Part shown: positions 28,797-41,112 of the stretch, one piece after another
Layout of the letters: each line of letters starts with the position of its first letter
Position numbering within the stretch: the first letter of the stretch is position 1
Source of the DNA: Pseudeuparius sepicola
Lineage: Eukaryota; Arthropoda; Insecta; Coleoptera; Anthribidae
Assembly (NCBI GenBank): GCA_963920635.1
Contig: OY987298.1
Coordinates: 3,100,001-3,164,000, forward strand
Direction: 5' to 3'
DNA: 64,000 bases
The notes under the pieces: model-generated
What the model was told of the DNA's origin: nothing
The model's input: the letters and a program-made list of their open reading frames with translations, nothing else
The model's database searches: none
Made by a program: the position numbers and the translations under genes

Positions 28797-30369
28797 ACAG
28801 GGTGTAACTAAACTGATGGTCAAAAATGAAACCACGTATTCTTGGAGTCAAAATAAGGGCACTTCTTCATATATTTTTTTCTCCTACGGGCCATAGTTTT
28901 TTTTTATACAGAGCGTAGAAGTTTGGAGAAAAATACACATATTTCTTAGTATCTCTAGAAGTATAAGAGATATTTTCTTCAAACTTGGCGTGTAACATGA
29001 GCGGATGAGTTGTCAAATTTAAGATTAATATGAAGCTTGTGAGGCCCCCAGTTGCGGAGATACAGGGTGTTATTAAAATTAATTAGTTCAGAAAAATATG
29101 AATACCCTGTATAATCGCATTTTTTAAATTTGTTTTGAATGGTAAATTCAATGGTTAACAAAAAGTATCTCTTAGTATTTTTTCATATTCTTAGCCGTTT
29201 TTTAATTATTTTCAAAGAACGGCAATGCTGGAGGAAACGCAAAGCGGGCCTAGGATTGTCAAAAAATTTTCCATCATACACAGTTTCCTATTCTGAGTAA
29301 CTTTTATTTATAAGTTTTGTCTTACTACCCACAGAAAATTATTTAATCGAAGAAAAACAAGAAAGAAATAAAAAAATCGAAGTAGGCCTAACGCTTTAAA
29401 ATTTTGTACACTTAAGTAGCTTATCACGCTGAGCAAATTTCTTTATAACTTTTTTCATTATCTCTACAAATAGAGGTAGTTCACTCTTATGCTAATTAAC
29501 GTTTCTTTAATTTTCTGGTCACCCAGTATAAGTAATGTCAACTTTTTCCATGCCAATTTTATTTTAAGAACAAGCAGACTTTTTTTTATGAAGAATGACT
29601 TTTTTCTTAGAATTGAAAATAAAAAATTTACAAGTATAGTTAAGTCCATCCGTGGACACACTGTACACCTCGAAAAATTCAAAATAATAGAATAATGGCG
29701 CAAAAGACTGAGAGAAAACTAAAGAAATTAGACAGTAAGTGATATTTCTTATTTTCATTCGTTATATTATATTTATTTCTATGTACTTAATCGCTAAAGC
29801 AATTTGTGTGTAAGTGTTTTTTTATTTTAATTGAGCTTGTTACGTTTGTTTCTACGTATTATCACTTCACTGCCGCTTCATTATCATTAATAAAAAGATA
29901 AATGTTCATAATGTTGCTTGTTGCACGAGGTTTTTATGCAGTTTTCATTTCCTTAAAATTTCATTACTATCTCACTAGAAGATAACCCACTTTTATCTTT
30001 GTAATCTACTGTAATCTACTCTATAAAATGATAATGAAATGACAGAGAAGTGATAATGAGTGCCGCATAAAGCCACCTTTAATAATTGTTGAATTTCATT
30101 GTATTTATTGTCTTTATTACTATGAATTTAATTGTTTAGAATGATTTATTTTCTTGTGCGTAACATTTTTCGGTTTCTTATGGTATATGTTAATAAATAA
30201 TCTGGAAAATAAAAAATATGGCTGTAAAACTCCCCAAAATACCGCAACGCATAGAATATCTTATACTCTATTCAAACATAAACACAAGTTGTTGCATGGC
30301 TAGAGCGTGATACGCACGTGATCGGCTTGCTATTGGCTAGCCGGCAATAAAGTCTGGCCCGGCGGGCGA
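28797..30369. other. Decayed mariner-type ends, no gene
   Basis: ACAGGGTGTAAC at 28798, ACAGGGTGTTATT near 29064 and ATACCCTGTATAA near 29102 look like broken ends of the ACAGGGTGT family. GTGGACACACTGTAC at 29651 is a lone end of the CAGTGTGTCCAC family seen complete at 40252-40940. The rest is AT-rich. Confidence 0.45.
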
Positions 30370-30499
30370 GTGCAGCAAGTCGGTGTTTCTTACAGAGGTG
30401 TATTGAGTTGCAAGTGGAGCTTTATTTTTTCCGATATAATTCTGTCGCTGTTTATTAATTGTTGGAGCTACGATTTGTGTTAATAGTAGAAATTTGCAG
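30370..30499 (+). other. Possible untranslated exon ending in a consensus donor
   Basis: A locally GC-richer stretch (CCGGCGGGCGAGTGCAGC) runs into TTTGCAG followed by GTAAGTG at 30500. It would fit a non-coding first exon, but no start site or partner exon is visible. Confidence 0.25.
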
Positions 30500-30505
30500 G
30501 TAAGT

Positions 30506-32090
30506 GAATGACCAGGTGTGCCATAAAAGTTTGTTTTTAATGTTCTTAATACTGGGGCATATTATTTTAATATTTTATATTATAAAATTCATAGAGATCG
30601 TCCTTAATGCGGTCCTGCCTCGTATTAGCCCTCAGAATTGTTCACGTGCTTCCATCGTGTAAATGTTTAGGCTCCACTTGCATTTAGTTCTATAGTTAGA
30701 ATCGGGCTGAGTGTGATATTTGTGATCAAAATACTGCCATTGAAATGCCAAAACAATGTCAAGCTTTCTAACATCTTTTATAGAAGACTTCCAATCATTC
30801 GCCGAGTTCTTTTCCTTTTTTTGCTCCTCCAATCGACGGGCTGACCGCAAGCTGGCAGCCACACACATAAAAGCAGAAATCACTCCGGGATACGACGGAA
30901 AGGAGATAAGCTGTGACAGGGCAATTCGGACTTTACTCCAGTGCGAGCGACATGAAAAGATTTCGATAGTTTCTGACGGAATTTAACTTTTTGGTTGTTA
31001 AATTTTTATTTGTCATCGTATTTTGATCGAGTTTTATTTAAAAAAAGCAAGGCCTACTACCACAAATTTTTTTTGGTTAAAATTGAACAAATCATATGTT
31101 GTAGTAGGCCTTGATACTTCGAAACAAAATGCGCCAGTTCTTGTTTGAAGTGGGTCACACTGTATACCTGATTTCCTTTTGTTCCGTTCCAAAACCAACT
31201 AGACGGAGTGGAGTGTGTAGCTAAATATTCTCCGAATTATTGATTCACGCACGACACGAGAAAGCTGTTAGCGGCTCAGTTTTGTGGTATCGCTAATTGC
31301 GTTGTAATTGATGAACGGATTCGCATCACGTGAATCAAGTGAAACATCCGATTAACATTTAAGTAGGCATACATACACCATAATGTATATACGTTTCAAT
31401 AAGGTTATCGTGAAAGACGAGAACCTAGCGTTATTGTTAACACAAAGTTTCGTTCTTGGAGAAAATAATAACAAAACAATTCCTAGGGTATAGAAGAAAC
31501 CATATTACACGTTTTCATCGAACTGTTAGAACTGCTGAAAACAATTTTTGATACAATTGGAAATAGGCAATGGTGCAATAAAAAAATAGGGGTTCCACTT
31601 GAAAAAAATGAGATTTTCCAATTTTTCGATGTTGATATTGGGAATTTTTTCCCGAACACCCTGTACAATATTTTGAAATGGCATACAGACCATTTAAGAA
31701 AGTTGACTTTCGCCTACGAAAGTCAAAAATTTCAGTTTTCCAGATTCATAAATTTCAAAGTTATCATCACTATGGACGATGGCTGCAACACTCAAAAAAA
31801 TCAAAAATTTGCGAATATCTCGAAAAGGGTTAGGAATAGGGTACACATTCTATTCAGAAAAAAGATTTGGAATTTGATAGGGAACCAAATGGTGTAATAA
31901 AATATGGGGTGTTCTATTTGAAATAACAAAGTTGCTATCGACTTCCGGTACAACCGGACGTGGTCGGAAGTTGATAATATTTTAGAAAGAAAGTTTACAA
32001 CCTGTTATGTAAGTAACCAAAATTCCAAATCAAAATTCGCACTCCTTCCCCGTAAACTATTAATGAACCACTTACGTGAATCACCCTGTA
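30506..32090. other. Element debris
   Basis: The stretch contains a short inverted pair AAGGCCTACTAC/GTAGTAGGCCTT (31048-31112) and mariner-type ends at 31153 (CACACTGTATAC), 31661 (ACACCCTGTAC) and 32083 (CACCCTGTATA). No gene is convincing; the 76-codon plus frame at 30756 is unsupported. Confidence 0.4.
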
Positions 32091-32394
32091 TAAGCCATGT
32101 ACTAAAACGAATAAAATAAAATAAGTCTAGGTTTTCGTTAAGATAATTCAATGCCAAATTGCGACAAGTTTTTGTAAACCGATAAGCTTGTCGAGCGAGT
32201 TATAAAAAAAATACATACTTTGGCAAGTAGGTACTTACTTCTCAACCAATCACTGTCCAATTACCTACTTTTATGAACATTTCGCGCGACAAGCTTTTTG
32301 CTTTACAAAAACTTGTCGCAATTTGGCATTGAATTATCTTAACGAAAACCTAGACTTATTTTTTTTTATTTAATTCTTTTTAGTACATGGCTTA
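32091..32394. mobile_element. 304-bp near-palindromic MITE
   Basis: Arms begin TAAGCCATGTACTAAAA (32091) and end with the complement at 32394. About 90 bp on each side pair, including TTGCGACAAGTTTTTG. It sits exactly between a CCCTGTA end and a TACAGGG end of mariner-type elements. Confidence 0.75.
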
Positions 32395-32396
32395 TA

Positions 32397-33075
32397 CAGG
32401 GTGTAAATGAATAAGCGCGAAAAAATTCAAGGGGTGAATCTTTGAGTGATTCTAAGACCAAAAGTCTAGATAAACATGGGTCAGCTAATGCTTCGTTTAC
32501 AAAATACAGGATGTCAAACATTTTAGCATTACCGTTTATAGCAATTTTTAAGACTAGAATAAACTATTTTTATGGAAAAAATATCGGGTATACCCCAGTT
32601 TTTGTTAATTGGTAGTTTTAATTTTTATTATGTTGTCCTGGAGACATGCAATAAAGTGATTTTTATTTTTTTTCTCAAAAACGAAGCGAGATACGAGAAT
32701 AATTCAAGAGACAAGAAAGTTGTATTTTTAGTTGCTGAATGCGAAAAAATAAAAGTTTTAAAAAAGTCAATGGGGCACATTTTTTTACAAAATTTTTGGT
32801 TAAGGTGCCCTCGGGACGCCACTGTACTTAATAATTTTAATCTAGTAGGGGCTAAATTAGCCTCTTTCTACCATAAATAACACTGCCAAATTTCAACAAA
32901 ATCGGCTAAAGGATTATTAAAATGTTTACGAAAAAGCGATTTTTTAAGAAGGGTTTGACACCCTGTATCTTGAAAAGGAAGCACTACCGGACCTATGTTT
33001 ATATAAACTTTTCGTCTTAGAATCACTCAAAGATTCACCACTTGAATTTTTTCGCACTTATTCATTTACACCCTG
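32397..33075. mobile_element. Mariner-type MITE with ACAGGGTGTAAAT ends
   Basis: Terminal inverted repeats of about 70 bp (CAGGGTGTAAATGAATAAG; later TCTTTGAGTGATTCTAAGAC) with TA at each side (32395-32396, 33076-33077). The 102-codon internal plus frame shows no conserved motif. Confidence 0.75.
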
Positions 33076-33077
33076 TA

Positions 33078-33797
33078 TAAATCCTTGTTTTTAAAAAGGT
33101 GTTTTTTATTTTCAATTTTTAAAAATTGTAGACCTTGATAAGGTCCATTCCCAAGGCCCACTATGCCAGTTTCAAGAAGCAAAATTTCATTAAATGTTTC
33201 CTATTATTTCAGCAGCATACTTATAAGTCCTACATTTCTAGAAAACTGCTTCCAAAAAATAAATTATTGTAGGTGGAATGTTACCAAGGTAGTCTATGTA
33301 TAGGACAGAACGAAGTAATATAACTACAGAGAGAAAGAAAAAAAATTCAACCCAACGTAAGGAGAAAGGAAATCTTAGGGCACCCATACAAAAAGCGACT
33401 GCTGTACAAGTAAAAATAAACCCGGTAAAAGGTACAGGAATACTCGCACAGGCAAATGAAAAGGACTCGCTAGTTAAAACGAGGCAAGAAGTAAGTGTAG
33501 CTCTGGGATTAATACAAACTGTTCAATAGAGGAGGCTGTGTGAATAGGGTGGCTCGATTCTACTAAAAGCGGGAATTATTTGTTTAGTTTTTTCGATAGG
33601 GAATTTGTAAAAGGGTCTAAGTTGACGCTAGCAAAGTTATTCAACGCGTCTGACGGTATGGCAACGCTGTATTATGAAGCCATCACTTCAATAATGCCCA
33701 GTGGCTCCCAAACTTTCTCTAAAATTCGGTAACATTTTTGACAGGCCACAATTTTTTATTTTCTGTCGGTTAAAATTTATGTACAGAGTGGCTCATT
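33078..33797. other. Spacer with one unsupported frame
   Basis: A 77-codon Lys/Thr/Gln-rich plus frame at 33296-33529 is the only open region. It has no recognisable motif and could be chance or a transposon remnant. Confidence 0.3.
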
Positions 33798-35729
33798 ATA
33801 AATTATTGACACCCCCTTAACCTGTTAGTTTTTGAGGTTAGAAAAAAGTTTTTTACAAAAGTTTTAGATACTAATAGTATTTTTGTAACGCTACTGGACC
33901 TTATACAGTGTGTTCTAGAAAGCCGTGGCAGACATAACTTATTTTTTTTTTGGAACACCTTGTATATTTTCGGATTATTGAATTCTACTTTTCTGATTCC
34001 AAGGAAGTATATATGTTATATGTTCGCTTTAACCGTTCGTTCAGAACTGAGCCTTTTTTGTGAGGGATTACTCTTTGAGTCATAGGTTGCCATGGAAGAC
34101 AAATGCCAAATTATAGTAATAATTATTGACAGTTTGCAAGTATATTCTCGCTTTGGAAAACAAAATGGGCTATTTTAAGACTTCAGAGAAAAATTAAGAA
34201 GCTAAATTGAGAGAAATCAGAAATTTTAATTAGTAACATAGTCAATAAACTTCCTCAGATTTATTGTTTGAAATTTAACTTTTATTCAAAACGAACAATC
34301 ACATTTAGAAAAAGGATATACATATTGCTCATTGCTATTTGCTACTAACTTTCTGTTTATCGAGTCAGCGATAAAATTGCTGTATTCAGTATTTAATATG
34401 TGGATTTCTTTCCGAATTCTACCTTTCAGTGTTTCTACATTTCCCGGTTTGTCAAAATAAATTTTGGTTTTTAAATAACCCCACAAAAAATATATAAAAT
34501 ATATATACTTTTTCTAAATGTTATTCTAGTTTTCAAAAAAATAATAATTAAATTTCAAACAATAAATCTGACGAAATTTATTAACTAGGTACCTATGTTA
34601 CTATTTAAAATTTCTCATTTCTCTCAATTTCCCTTCTTATTTTTTCCCTGAAGTCTTAAAATAGCCCATTCTGTTTTCCAAAGCGCGAATATACTTGTAA
34701 ACTGTCAATAATAATTATTACTATTATTTGGCATTACTATTATTTGTCATTTGTCCATGGCAACCTATGACCCAAGGAATAATCCCTTACAAAAAAGGCT
34801 CAGTTCTGAACGAACGGTCGGAGCGAACATTAATATAACGCATTATTATATTTTACCCCCGTTGTTATATTATTATATACTTCGTTGGAATCAGAAAAAT
34901 GGTTGCGTTCAATGCAGGCCGAATTTTTGTAATTGCTAGGCAGCGCTATCTGTCAACATTTGGCAGCGCTGTAATCGCTGCCGTGGTACGTTGAACGACC
35001 AATTTATAACTATTTGTTAGCTGTCATCAGTTTTTTTGTAGGTTATGTTTATGTATTTATTTTCGGTATTTTCTATTTTCGTTTTTAAAATAACTTGATT
35101 TTTTGTGTCCATATTTACCATTTTGGCAAATTTTTATAATGACGAAGAAGAAATAATAAACAACTGCACAGAGTTGATGACACAGGAAGCAGTTTATAAC
35201 CACTTTTTGCCCCTTCCAATTTCCCAACCTTCAATTTTTTATTTATTTATTGCGTGCATAATTATTCTTTTTTGGGAAAATAAACAAAATTAAAGATACC
35301 CCAAAAAGAATTCCGAAGTTAAGCGTTTCAGAATAACAGAGAGAGCAGGAACGATAAAAAAAGGATAGAAACATGGTAAGTCGGCTACCAAGACAATATC
35401 TAGCAAAAATGAAATCGTTGCTGAACCCAGGGGAAGCGATAGCTAGCGCTATCTGTAATTTCAATGCACATTGACGTAAAGCGCTGGCAGCGATTACAGA
35501 TTTGAGAGCGCATTGAACACAACCAATAAGTAGAATTCAATAATCTAAAAATATACAAGGTGTTCCATTAAAAAAAACATAAGTTATGTCTGCCACGACT
35601 TTCTAGAACACACTGTATAAGGTCCGATAGCGTCACAAAAAACTTTGTATTAGTATCTAAAACTTTCGTAAAAAACTTTTTTTTCTAACCTCAAAAACTA
35701 ACATGTTAAGGGGGGTGTTAATTTGTAGT
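33798..35729. mobile_element. Large imperfect foldback with a second element inserted in its right arm
   Basis: The left arm 33798-34277 is mirrored by 34550-35729, which is interrupted by the element at 34900-35525. Shared blocks include the segment around GTTCAGAACTGAGCC, the CAGTGTGTTCTAGAAAG block and GTTAGTTTTTGAGGTTAG. The centre is 34278-34549. Confidence 0.75.
34900..35525. mobile_element. 626-bp TIR element TGGTTGYGTTCAATGC
   Basis: A 16-bp TIR with one mismatch bounds a segment absent from the left arm of the host foldback. Internal repeats of CAGCGCTATCTGT and GGCAGCGMT types lie near both ends. The target duplication is unclear; no coding sequence is evident. Confidence 0.7.
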
Positions 35730-35782
35730 AGCTACTAATCAAAGTTTTACATAGATGGAAAAAATCATGACACGTTACTTAC

Positions 35783-35913
35783 ATCATGGAACCACGTCAG
35801 TTTTCTCCACTGGGGGTTTGCTTTGACGTGACACTCGAAATAAACGTCATCGCCTTCTTTGATGTCATCAGCGTTGAGGGTACTGCCAAGGACCAGTACT
35901 ACTATCGGAGGAT
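35783..35913 (-). CDS. Internal exon of a host Ig-domain protein, Sidestep family-like
   Basis: On the minus strand TTGCAG precedes base 35913 and GTAAGT follows base 35783. The 131-nt exon reads two bases of a split codon, then 43 uninterrupted codons ending in phase 0. The peptide includes PPIVVLVLGSTLNADDIKEG, then DDVYFECHVKANPQW and KLTWFHD. This is the B-strand Cys to C-strand Trp part of an Ig domain, with the 'EGDDVYFEC..ANP....W.H' pattern known from insect Sidestep proteins (transmembrane guidance/adhesion ligands for Beat receptors). No other exon was found, so introns must be very long. Family assignment is from pattern memory. Confidence 0.7.
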
Positions 35914-36734
35914 CTGCAATTGAAGGGAAAATAAAAGTTTTAATAATATCAAATCAGGGACTCTTTAAAGTAAGGGGACCCAGCATTATACTTTCCAATG
36001 TGAGGCCGATTCTTTCCTCATCCTAATGGTCTCAGTGATGCCAAGTATGCCATTTTATTGGAGAGTCTAAGAATATAACAGGTACTTTGATTGTTAGAAA
36101 AAATTAAAAATGGTTTCTATGATTTCTAAAAATTAGTCTTGACAATTTTGTGTATACAACTACAGAATGTGGCAACTGACAAATGAAAGAACTTTATTTT
36201 ATAGTTGAAATCGATTTCCAGCAATTATTTCCACGAATTTAAGTAATAAGTATGGTAAGTCAGTAGTGCCGAATTTGTCGCTCTTGCACCTTGTTACCAG
36301 GTTCCTCAATCCATTTGTAATATGTATACTTGAACTTTCTTCCCTTGTTGAATGTATCTACCCAAAGAACTTTCACAGATTTCGAGATGGACTAATAAGA
36401 TTAGGTCTAGTAGTTCTAATGATGTAGTTTTTCTCGTTGTTCATTACAAAATTTTTTGTAATTTTATTTCTCTTCCAAGGTACCTCACAAACTTAAAATG
36501 AACTTGTAGTCGTAGATAAAAACTCTTTAAAAAAAGACCTGATATTGAAGCTACCTGCTTAATAATTTAAAATTTTCGAAATACGATTTGTTTTGAACTA
36601 CCTACTTATACGTAATGCCCACGTAATGGGGATTGTAGGATTACTAAAGGTTGATACAGGAAAAATCTGGTTGCAGTTATTGGGACTACTACTACAGGAG
36701 GCCACATTACCTTTAATTGACACATCTGAGTATA

Positions 36735-37963
36735 GGCCAGGGAAATTACATTAAAAAATAACGAAACCTAGACAAAATTCATAACCGCATTTTTATAATG
36801 CCATCACAAAATATTGGTAATAAATGAACGTCAGAATTGTTTTTATACAAAATAAACATATGCGTGTGGGCCTTTTTTAGAAAAATACATTTTCTTGTTG
36901 TAATAAAGACGGCATAAATATTAACTGCGAATTTTAAGCAGCATTTATTAGTAAGTAAGGTATATAAAGTTGAGATTGATAAATTAAATAGATTACGTTT
37001 GCGCAAGTATCCGAATGATGTAAAAATGACATTTTGCGTAATATTTTGTTGTTTTTGAGTTTTTATTATTTATAATTACCTTAAAAATCAAGTATTAACA
37101 GTTTGTTCTGAAATTAAACATATTGTTTCGCCGGAAATCGCATTTTAAAGAAATTTGAAGCTGTAGAGCAAAATTATTAACTGACTGATTTTTGTTAAAC
37201 TTTGTAAATGAATACTAAGTCTTGTTAAATTTTTTGAAATTAAACAAAAATTGGTAACGGAAGTATAAAAATGACAAATGACAGTTGACCTACATGCGCC
37301 GTAAATAAATGTTTAATTTCGCTATATGTGATTTAATATAGTTATATTGTAAAAAGTTAAACAAAAAAACCAGTTAATATTTTTGCTTTTCCTAAAGAAA
37401 TGACAAGTGACAGTTGACCTATATGCGCCGTAAATAAATGTTTAATTTCGCTATATATAATTCAATATAGTTATATTGTAAAAAGTGAAACAAACAAAAA
37501 ACAGTTAATATTTTTGCCTATTCTACACCAATGAGAAGTGACAGCTGACGTACATGCGGCTCAGATAAATGTTTAATTTTGTATAAGTTACATTTCATTT
37601 GTAAAAGGGAATGATCATCTGCAAAAAAAAACGTAGTTAATATTTTTGCTTTTGCCGAAATAGAAAATTATCCGATTTTTATCTCTCCTTGTCGATCTAA
37701 GTTACTTCCGTATTCTTAAAATGTTTAATTTCTTAATATGCGTTAGCACGGGAAGTTTTTTAGAGACTCTAAAAAAAATCCAGTTAACATTTTTGTTCGA
37801 AATTTCTAACGAAAAATAGGTGTTTTTTGAGGTAACTCAATGTTCCGTTTTTCAAAATGTTTAATTTTTGGTTTCTACCAACGTATTTACTTATAACTTT
37901 GATATGCTAAAACAAAATTGCAGTTAATATTTTTGTCTAGGTCAAATTCTATTTTCCCTGGCC
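36735..37963. mobile_element. Nested element with GGCCAGGGAAAT ends and TATA duplication
   Basis: GGCCAGGGAAATT at the left and TTTTCCCTGGCC at the right are flanked by TATA (36731-36734 and 37964-37967). CCTAGACAAAA/TTTTGTCTAGG follow as further paired segments. It is absent from the second hAT copy, which has a different insertion at about the same place. Confidence 0.75.
37271..37935 (+). repeat. Degenerate tandem repeat, about 130 bp, five units
   Basis: Units starting near 37271, 37400, 37531 and two more decayed ones share TGACAGTTGACC-like starts, AAATGTTTAATTTC and CAGTTAATATTTTTG. Divergence rises towards the right. Confidence 0.7.
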
Positions 37964-38324
37964 TATAGTATCTGGAAGTTAGAAAACTTAAAAATTGTGA
38001 ATTATGATGGGAAATATTTTGCCTCCTTTAGAATCTATGGCACTGGCATGTCACATAAAACCTGATGGCAGTTGGACACTGACATATAACATAACCTTGT
38101 ATCAGCCCCCTTGTGGTCTCCTTGGAGTCTACAGAAAACAAACTTCCCCTCAAGGCTTCACTTTTCCTATGTGATAGACTGTGACATGCTGGGTCCCCTT
38201 ATTGTAAAGAGTCCCCCCCTTATTTTAAAGAGTCCCTGTATCAAATCAATAATTATTTTCTACTTTTTTACGAATTTTATCGACTTGGAAGTCTGGCTTT
38301 ATCTCCCCGCGAATTGCCTCCACA

Positions 38325-38700
38325 AAACAGTCCCGTTCCCGCAAAAACGGACCACCCTCGCCCCCCCCCCCCCATACCGGTTAACCCCCGAAGCGTCGCG
38401 ACGGCCGCCGCCGAGACGCGGGGCGGCGCAAAAACGCGGCAGGCCGCGGCGGCGGCGGCGGCGGATTTCGCAGCGGGCCGTGGAAAACAAAACAACGGGG
38501 GACGCGGCCGCCCCCGATGATTTATGCGGCCGGCTCTTTCGGAGTAGGCGCGGGACAAAAGACGGTCGGGGAGGGGCGGGGGGGGGGGGCTTCGGGGGAT
38601 TTCGGGAGATTATTTTGGGGGGATTCCGGGTCCTATTTTTGGGGGTTGCCGATGGCGACGCGAATGAGGAGTGGCTCGAACGAAAAACGCACAAGTGAAA
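38325..38700. other. GC-rich low-complexity island
   Basis: The stretch contains a run of 14 Cs near 38361, a GCGGCGGCGG tract near 38450 and long G runs near 38575-38590, in a genome otherwise about two-thirds AT. Several frames stay open only because stops are rare in such sequence. It may be a host regulatory or CpG-rich segment, but no exon is visible. Confidence 0.5.
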
Positions 38701-39250
38701 ATATTGAAATAATTTTTTAAATATACTTCTTTGAAAACACCTTATTTTCATCTGTTTTAGTAATAAGGAAAGATGGGTTTTTTCGGGCTAACGCACGGAA
38801 ACAGCGCATGGAAAAACTTTCCGTGCGCTGAATAAAAATACCGAATATATGGCTTTAAAACAGAAATATACAGCAAAGTAAACTAAATTTAAGAAACTCT
38901 ATATGCTGTCTGATATTTAACATATACCTATTTTGTATTTTAATTCGTAAGTGTTTCAATATTTAGATACATTTCTGTAATATTTTTGACGTTTTATTCA
39001 CCTTATCTGACAATAACTAATTTACAACAAAGCACCTTTGAAATAATTTGAGAGTAACCATGGAAACGCATCATACATACCAAACACTATATTGTCTGCA
39101 TTGTTTATTTTTTGGCAATTAAATTTATTATAATATGCCGATCAAATGTTTTAAGTTTCCGTTTTCAAAGAAGTATAATAAAAAATATCGTTAATTACAC
39201 GTCGTCCAGAAATAGATTTTTCGTAATGAAATATACTATTTTTTCTTGAA
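38701..39250. other. AT-rich spacer
   Basis: No gene is seen. A short inverted pair AACGCACGGAAA/TTTCCGTGCGCT lies at 38790-38830. Confidence 0.35.
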
Positions 39251-40056
39251 ATCGGCACTGAAGTAACCCATTATTGTACGATTTTTTCAATAAGTAGGCC
39301 TTGGCGAGATGTAAACATCAAACGTCAGACGCGGAGAAATCGCCCGTCAAAAGTGACTAAATATTCAAAACCCGGCCAATAAAGGCCCATTTAACTTTTC
39401 GTACACATTGCGAATTTGTTACCTATATCAGCGCAATACTTCAGTATAAATATTTTAGTACGTTTGAATATCAATAGATTTATTATGGAGGCATAATAGT
39501 TATTTATGTACCAAGGCACTGAAGTTCAACTTTTCATGATTTATGTGGAATTTAGTTGCCGAGGCCTCTGGCCGAGGCAAATAAACCAGATGAGTCATAA
39601 AAAGAATTTCAGTGCCGAGGTACATATTATATTTTTCTTGAAATCGGAAAAAAAAATGTTTTATTAGGCAAGAAAATAGTAATAACGGATCACCCGTCCA
39701 TGAACCGACCACGCGCGGCGTTGCTTGACTTTGACCATCGCTCTACCTAGGTCAAGTAAGACAAGACACGGCACCTTCGTACAGAAAAACCAAACTGCTG
39801 CTTCTTGTGCAGCCGCCATAACAATAATCTATTGATATTCAAACCTACTAAAATATGTATACTGAAGGATTACTCTTCTATAAGGAAACAATTTCGCAAT
39901 GTGTACGAAAAGTTAAATGGGCCTTTATTGGCCTGGTTTTGATTATTTGGTCACTTTTGACGAGCGATGGCTGCGCGTCTGACGTTTGATGTTTACATCT
40001 CGCCAAGGCCTACTTATTGAAAAAATCGTACAGTAATGGGCTACTTCAGTGCCGAT
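39251..40056. mobile_element. Foldback element with ATCGGCACTGAAGTA ends
   Basis: The left arm 39251-39493 is mirrored by 39810-40056 (for example TAAGTAGGCCTTGGCGAGATG). Inside the loop GTACCAAGGCACTGAA (39508) and TTCAGTGCCGAGGTAC (to about 39626) form a smaller foldback of related sequence. Confidence 0.75.
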
Positions 40057-40251
40057 TTCTGAGCTTTTAATGACCATTTTGAGACACTTTACTGCCGATT
40101 TCAAGAAAATGACTATTATCGAAAGTATTTTCTTTTTTGCATTTAAAAAAGGTTTAATGGGCGAGAAATAATATAATATGCTATGAATCTAAAAAATATC
40201 CAAACAATGACCACTACTATACAGTGCGGGAGAGCATGTAAAGTGTATATA

Positions 40252-40940
40252 CAGTGTGTCCACGGATTGATGTCGGAATAGGTGTAAATGACAAAAAAAT
40301 TTCGAGTTCAAATTTGACCATTTGGGGTTCAGCCCTGCTTGGATAGAAACTAATTTGTGCCATATTAGTAGTTTCGAAAAATCAAGTAGGCCTTGACAGG
40401 AACGATTTATTTATTTTCTGTGTAGGTTAAGTGCCTTTTCTGAACAAGATATCGAAAAATGTTATTAGAACAAGTTGCTTAGAATTCAAAATTATGTCCC
40501 TGTGCAGATTTTCAAAATAATTGGCCTACTTTGATTTGACATTTTCAGTCAAGTTGGCATGTTTTTATTATTTTTTTTAAACTGTTCAGTGCAGTTTGGT
40601 AGTTATATCCTGTGGGTTTTAGCGTATTAATAAAAAACTGCCAGAAATGGATTAAAATCAAAGTAGGCCAATTATTTTGAAAATCTGCACAGGGACATAA
40701 TTTTGAATTCTAAGCAACTTTTTCTAATAACATTTTTCGATATCTTGTTCAGAAAAGGCACTTAACCTACACAGAAAATAAATAAATCGTTCCTGTCAAG
40801 GCCTACTTGATTTTTCGAAACTACTAATATGACACAAATTAGTTTCTATCCAAGCAGGGCTGAACCCCAAATGGTCAAATTTGAACTCGAAATTTTTTTG
40901 TCATTTACACCTATTCCGACATCAATCCGTGGACACACTG
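40252..40940. mobile_element. Long-arm MITE CAGTGTGTCCACGG with TA duplication
   Basis: Arms of about 288 bp (40252-40539 and 40653-40940) are almost identical, with only a few differences near TGCCATATTAG/TGTCATATTAG. They are flanked by TA at 40250-40251 and 40941-40942. The centre is about 113 bp. Near-identity of the arms suggests recent spread or conversion. Confidence 0.85.
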
Positions 40941-41112
40941 TATATTATCAAAGATCATGATATTCGATTATGATCTTTGATATTATATTCTACCCCCTTA
41001 ACTTTGTTGTTTTTAATTTTGGAAAAAAAATGTACATATTAAAATTGTATAAAATTTTCTTGCGATTTCAGATATAGCTTCAGAAAAACAAAGAAATGTC
41101 GCGTTTGGAATA

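Larger units (their letters stand above)
35955..38238. mobile_element. Non-autonomous hAT element, copy 1, with nested foldback
   Basis: The left end CAGGGACTCTTTAAAGTAAG and the right end (complement of CAGGGACTCTTTAAAATAAG) are flanked by a perfect 8-bp duplication TATCAAAT (35947-35954 and 38239-38246), the hAT hallmark. About 1.05 kb is element sequence; 36735-37963 is a nested insertion. No transposase is present. It lies 41 bp from the Ig exon. Confidence 0.9.

Noticed and set aside
32572..32880. 102-codon frame inside a MITE
   Set aside because: AT-rich, no motif, lies between TIRs of a short non-autonomous element.
38111..38751. Overlapping frames of 67-195 codons on both strands
   Set aside because: They overlap on both strands over GC-rich low-complexity DNA and show Pro/Arg/Gly composition only; no motif.
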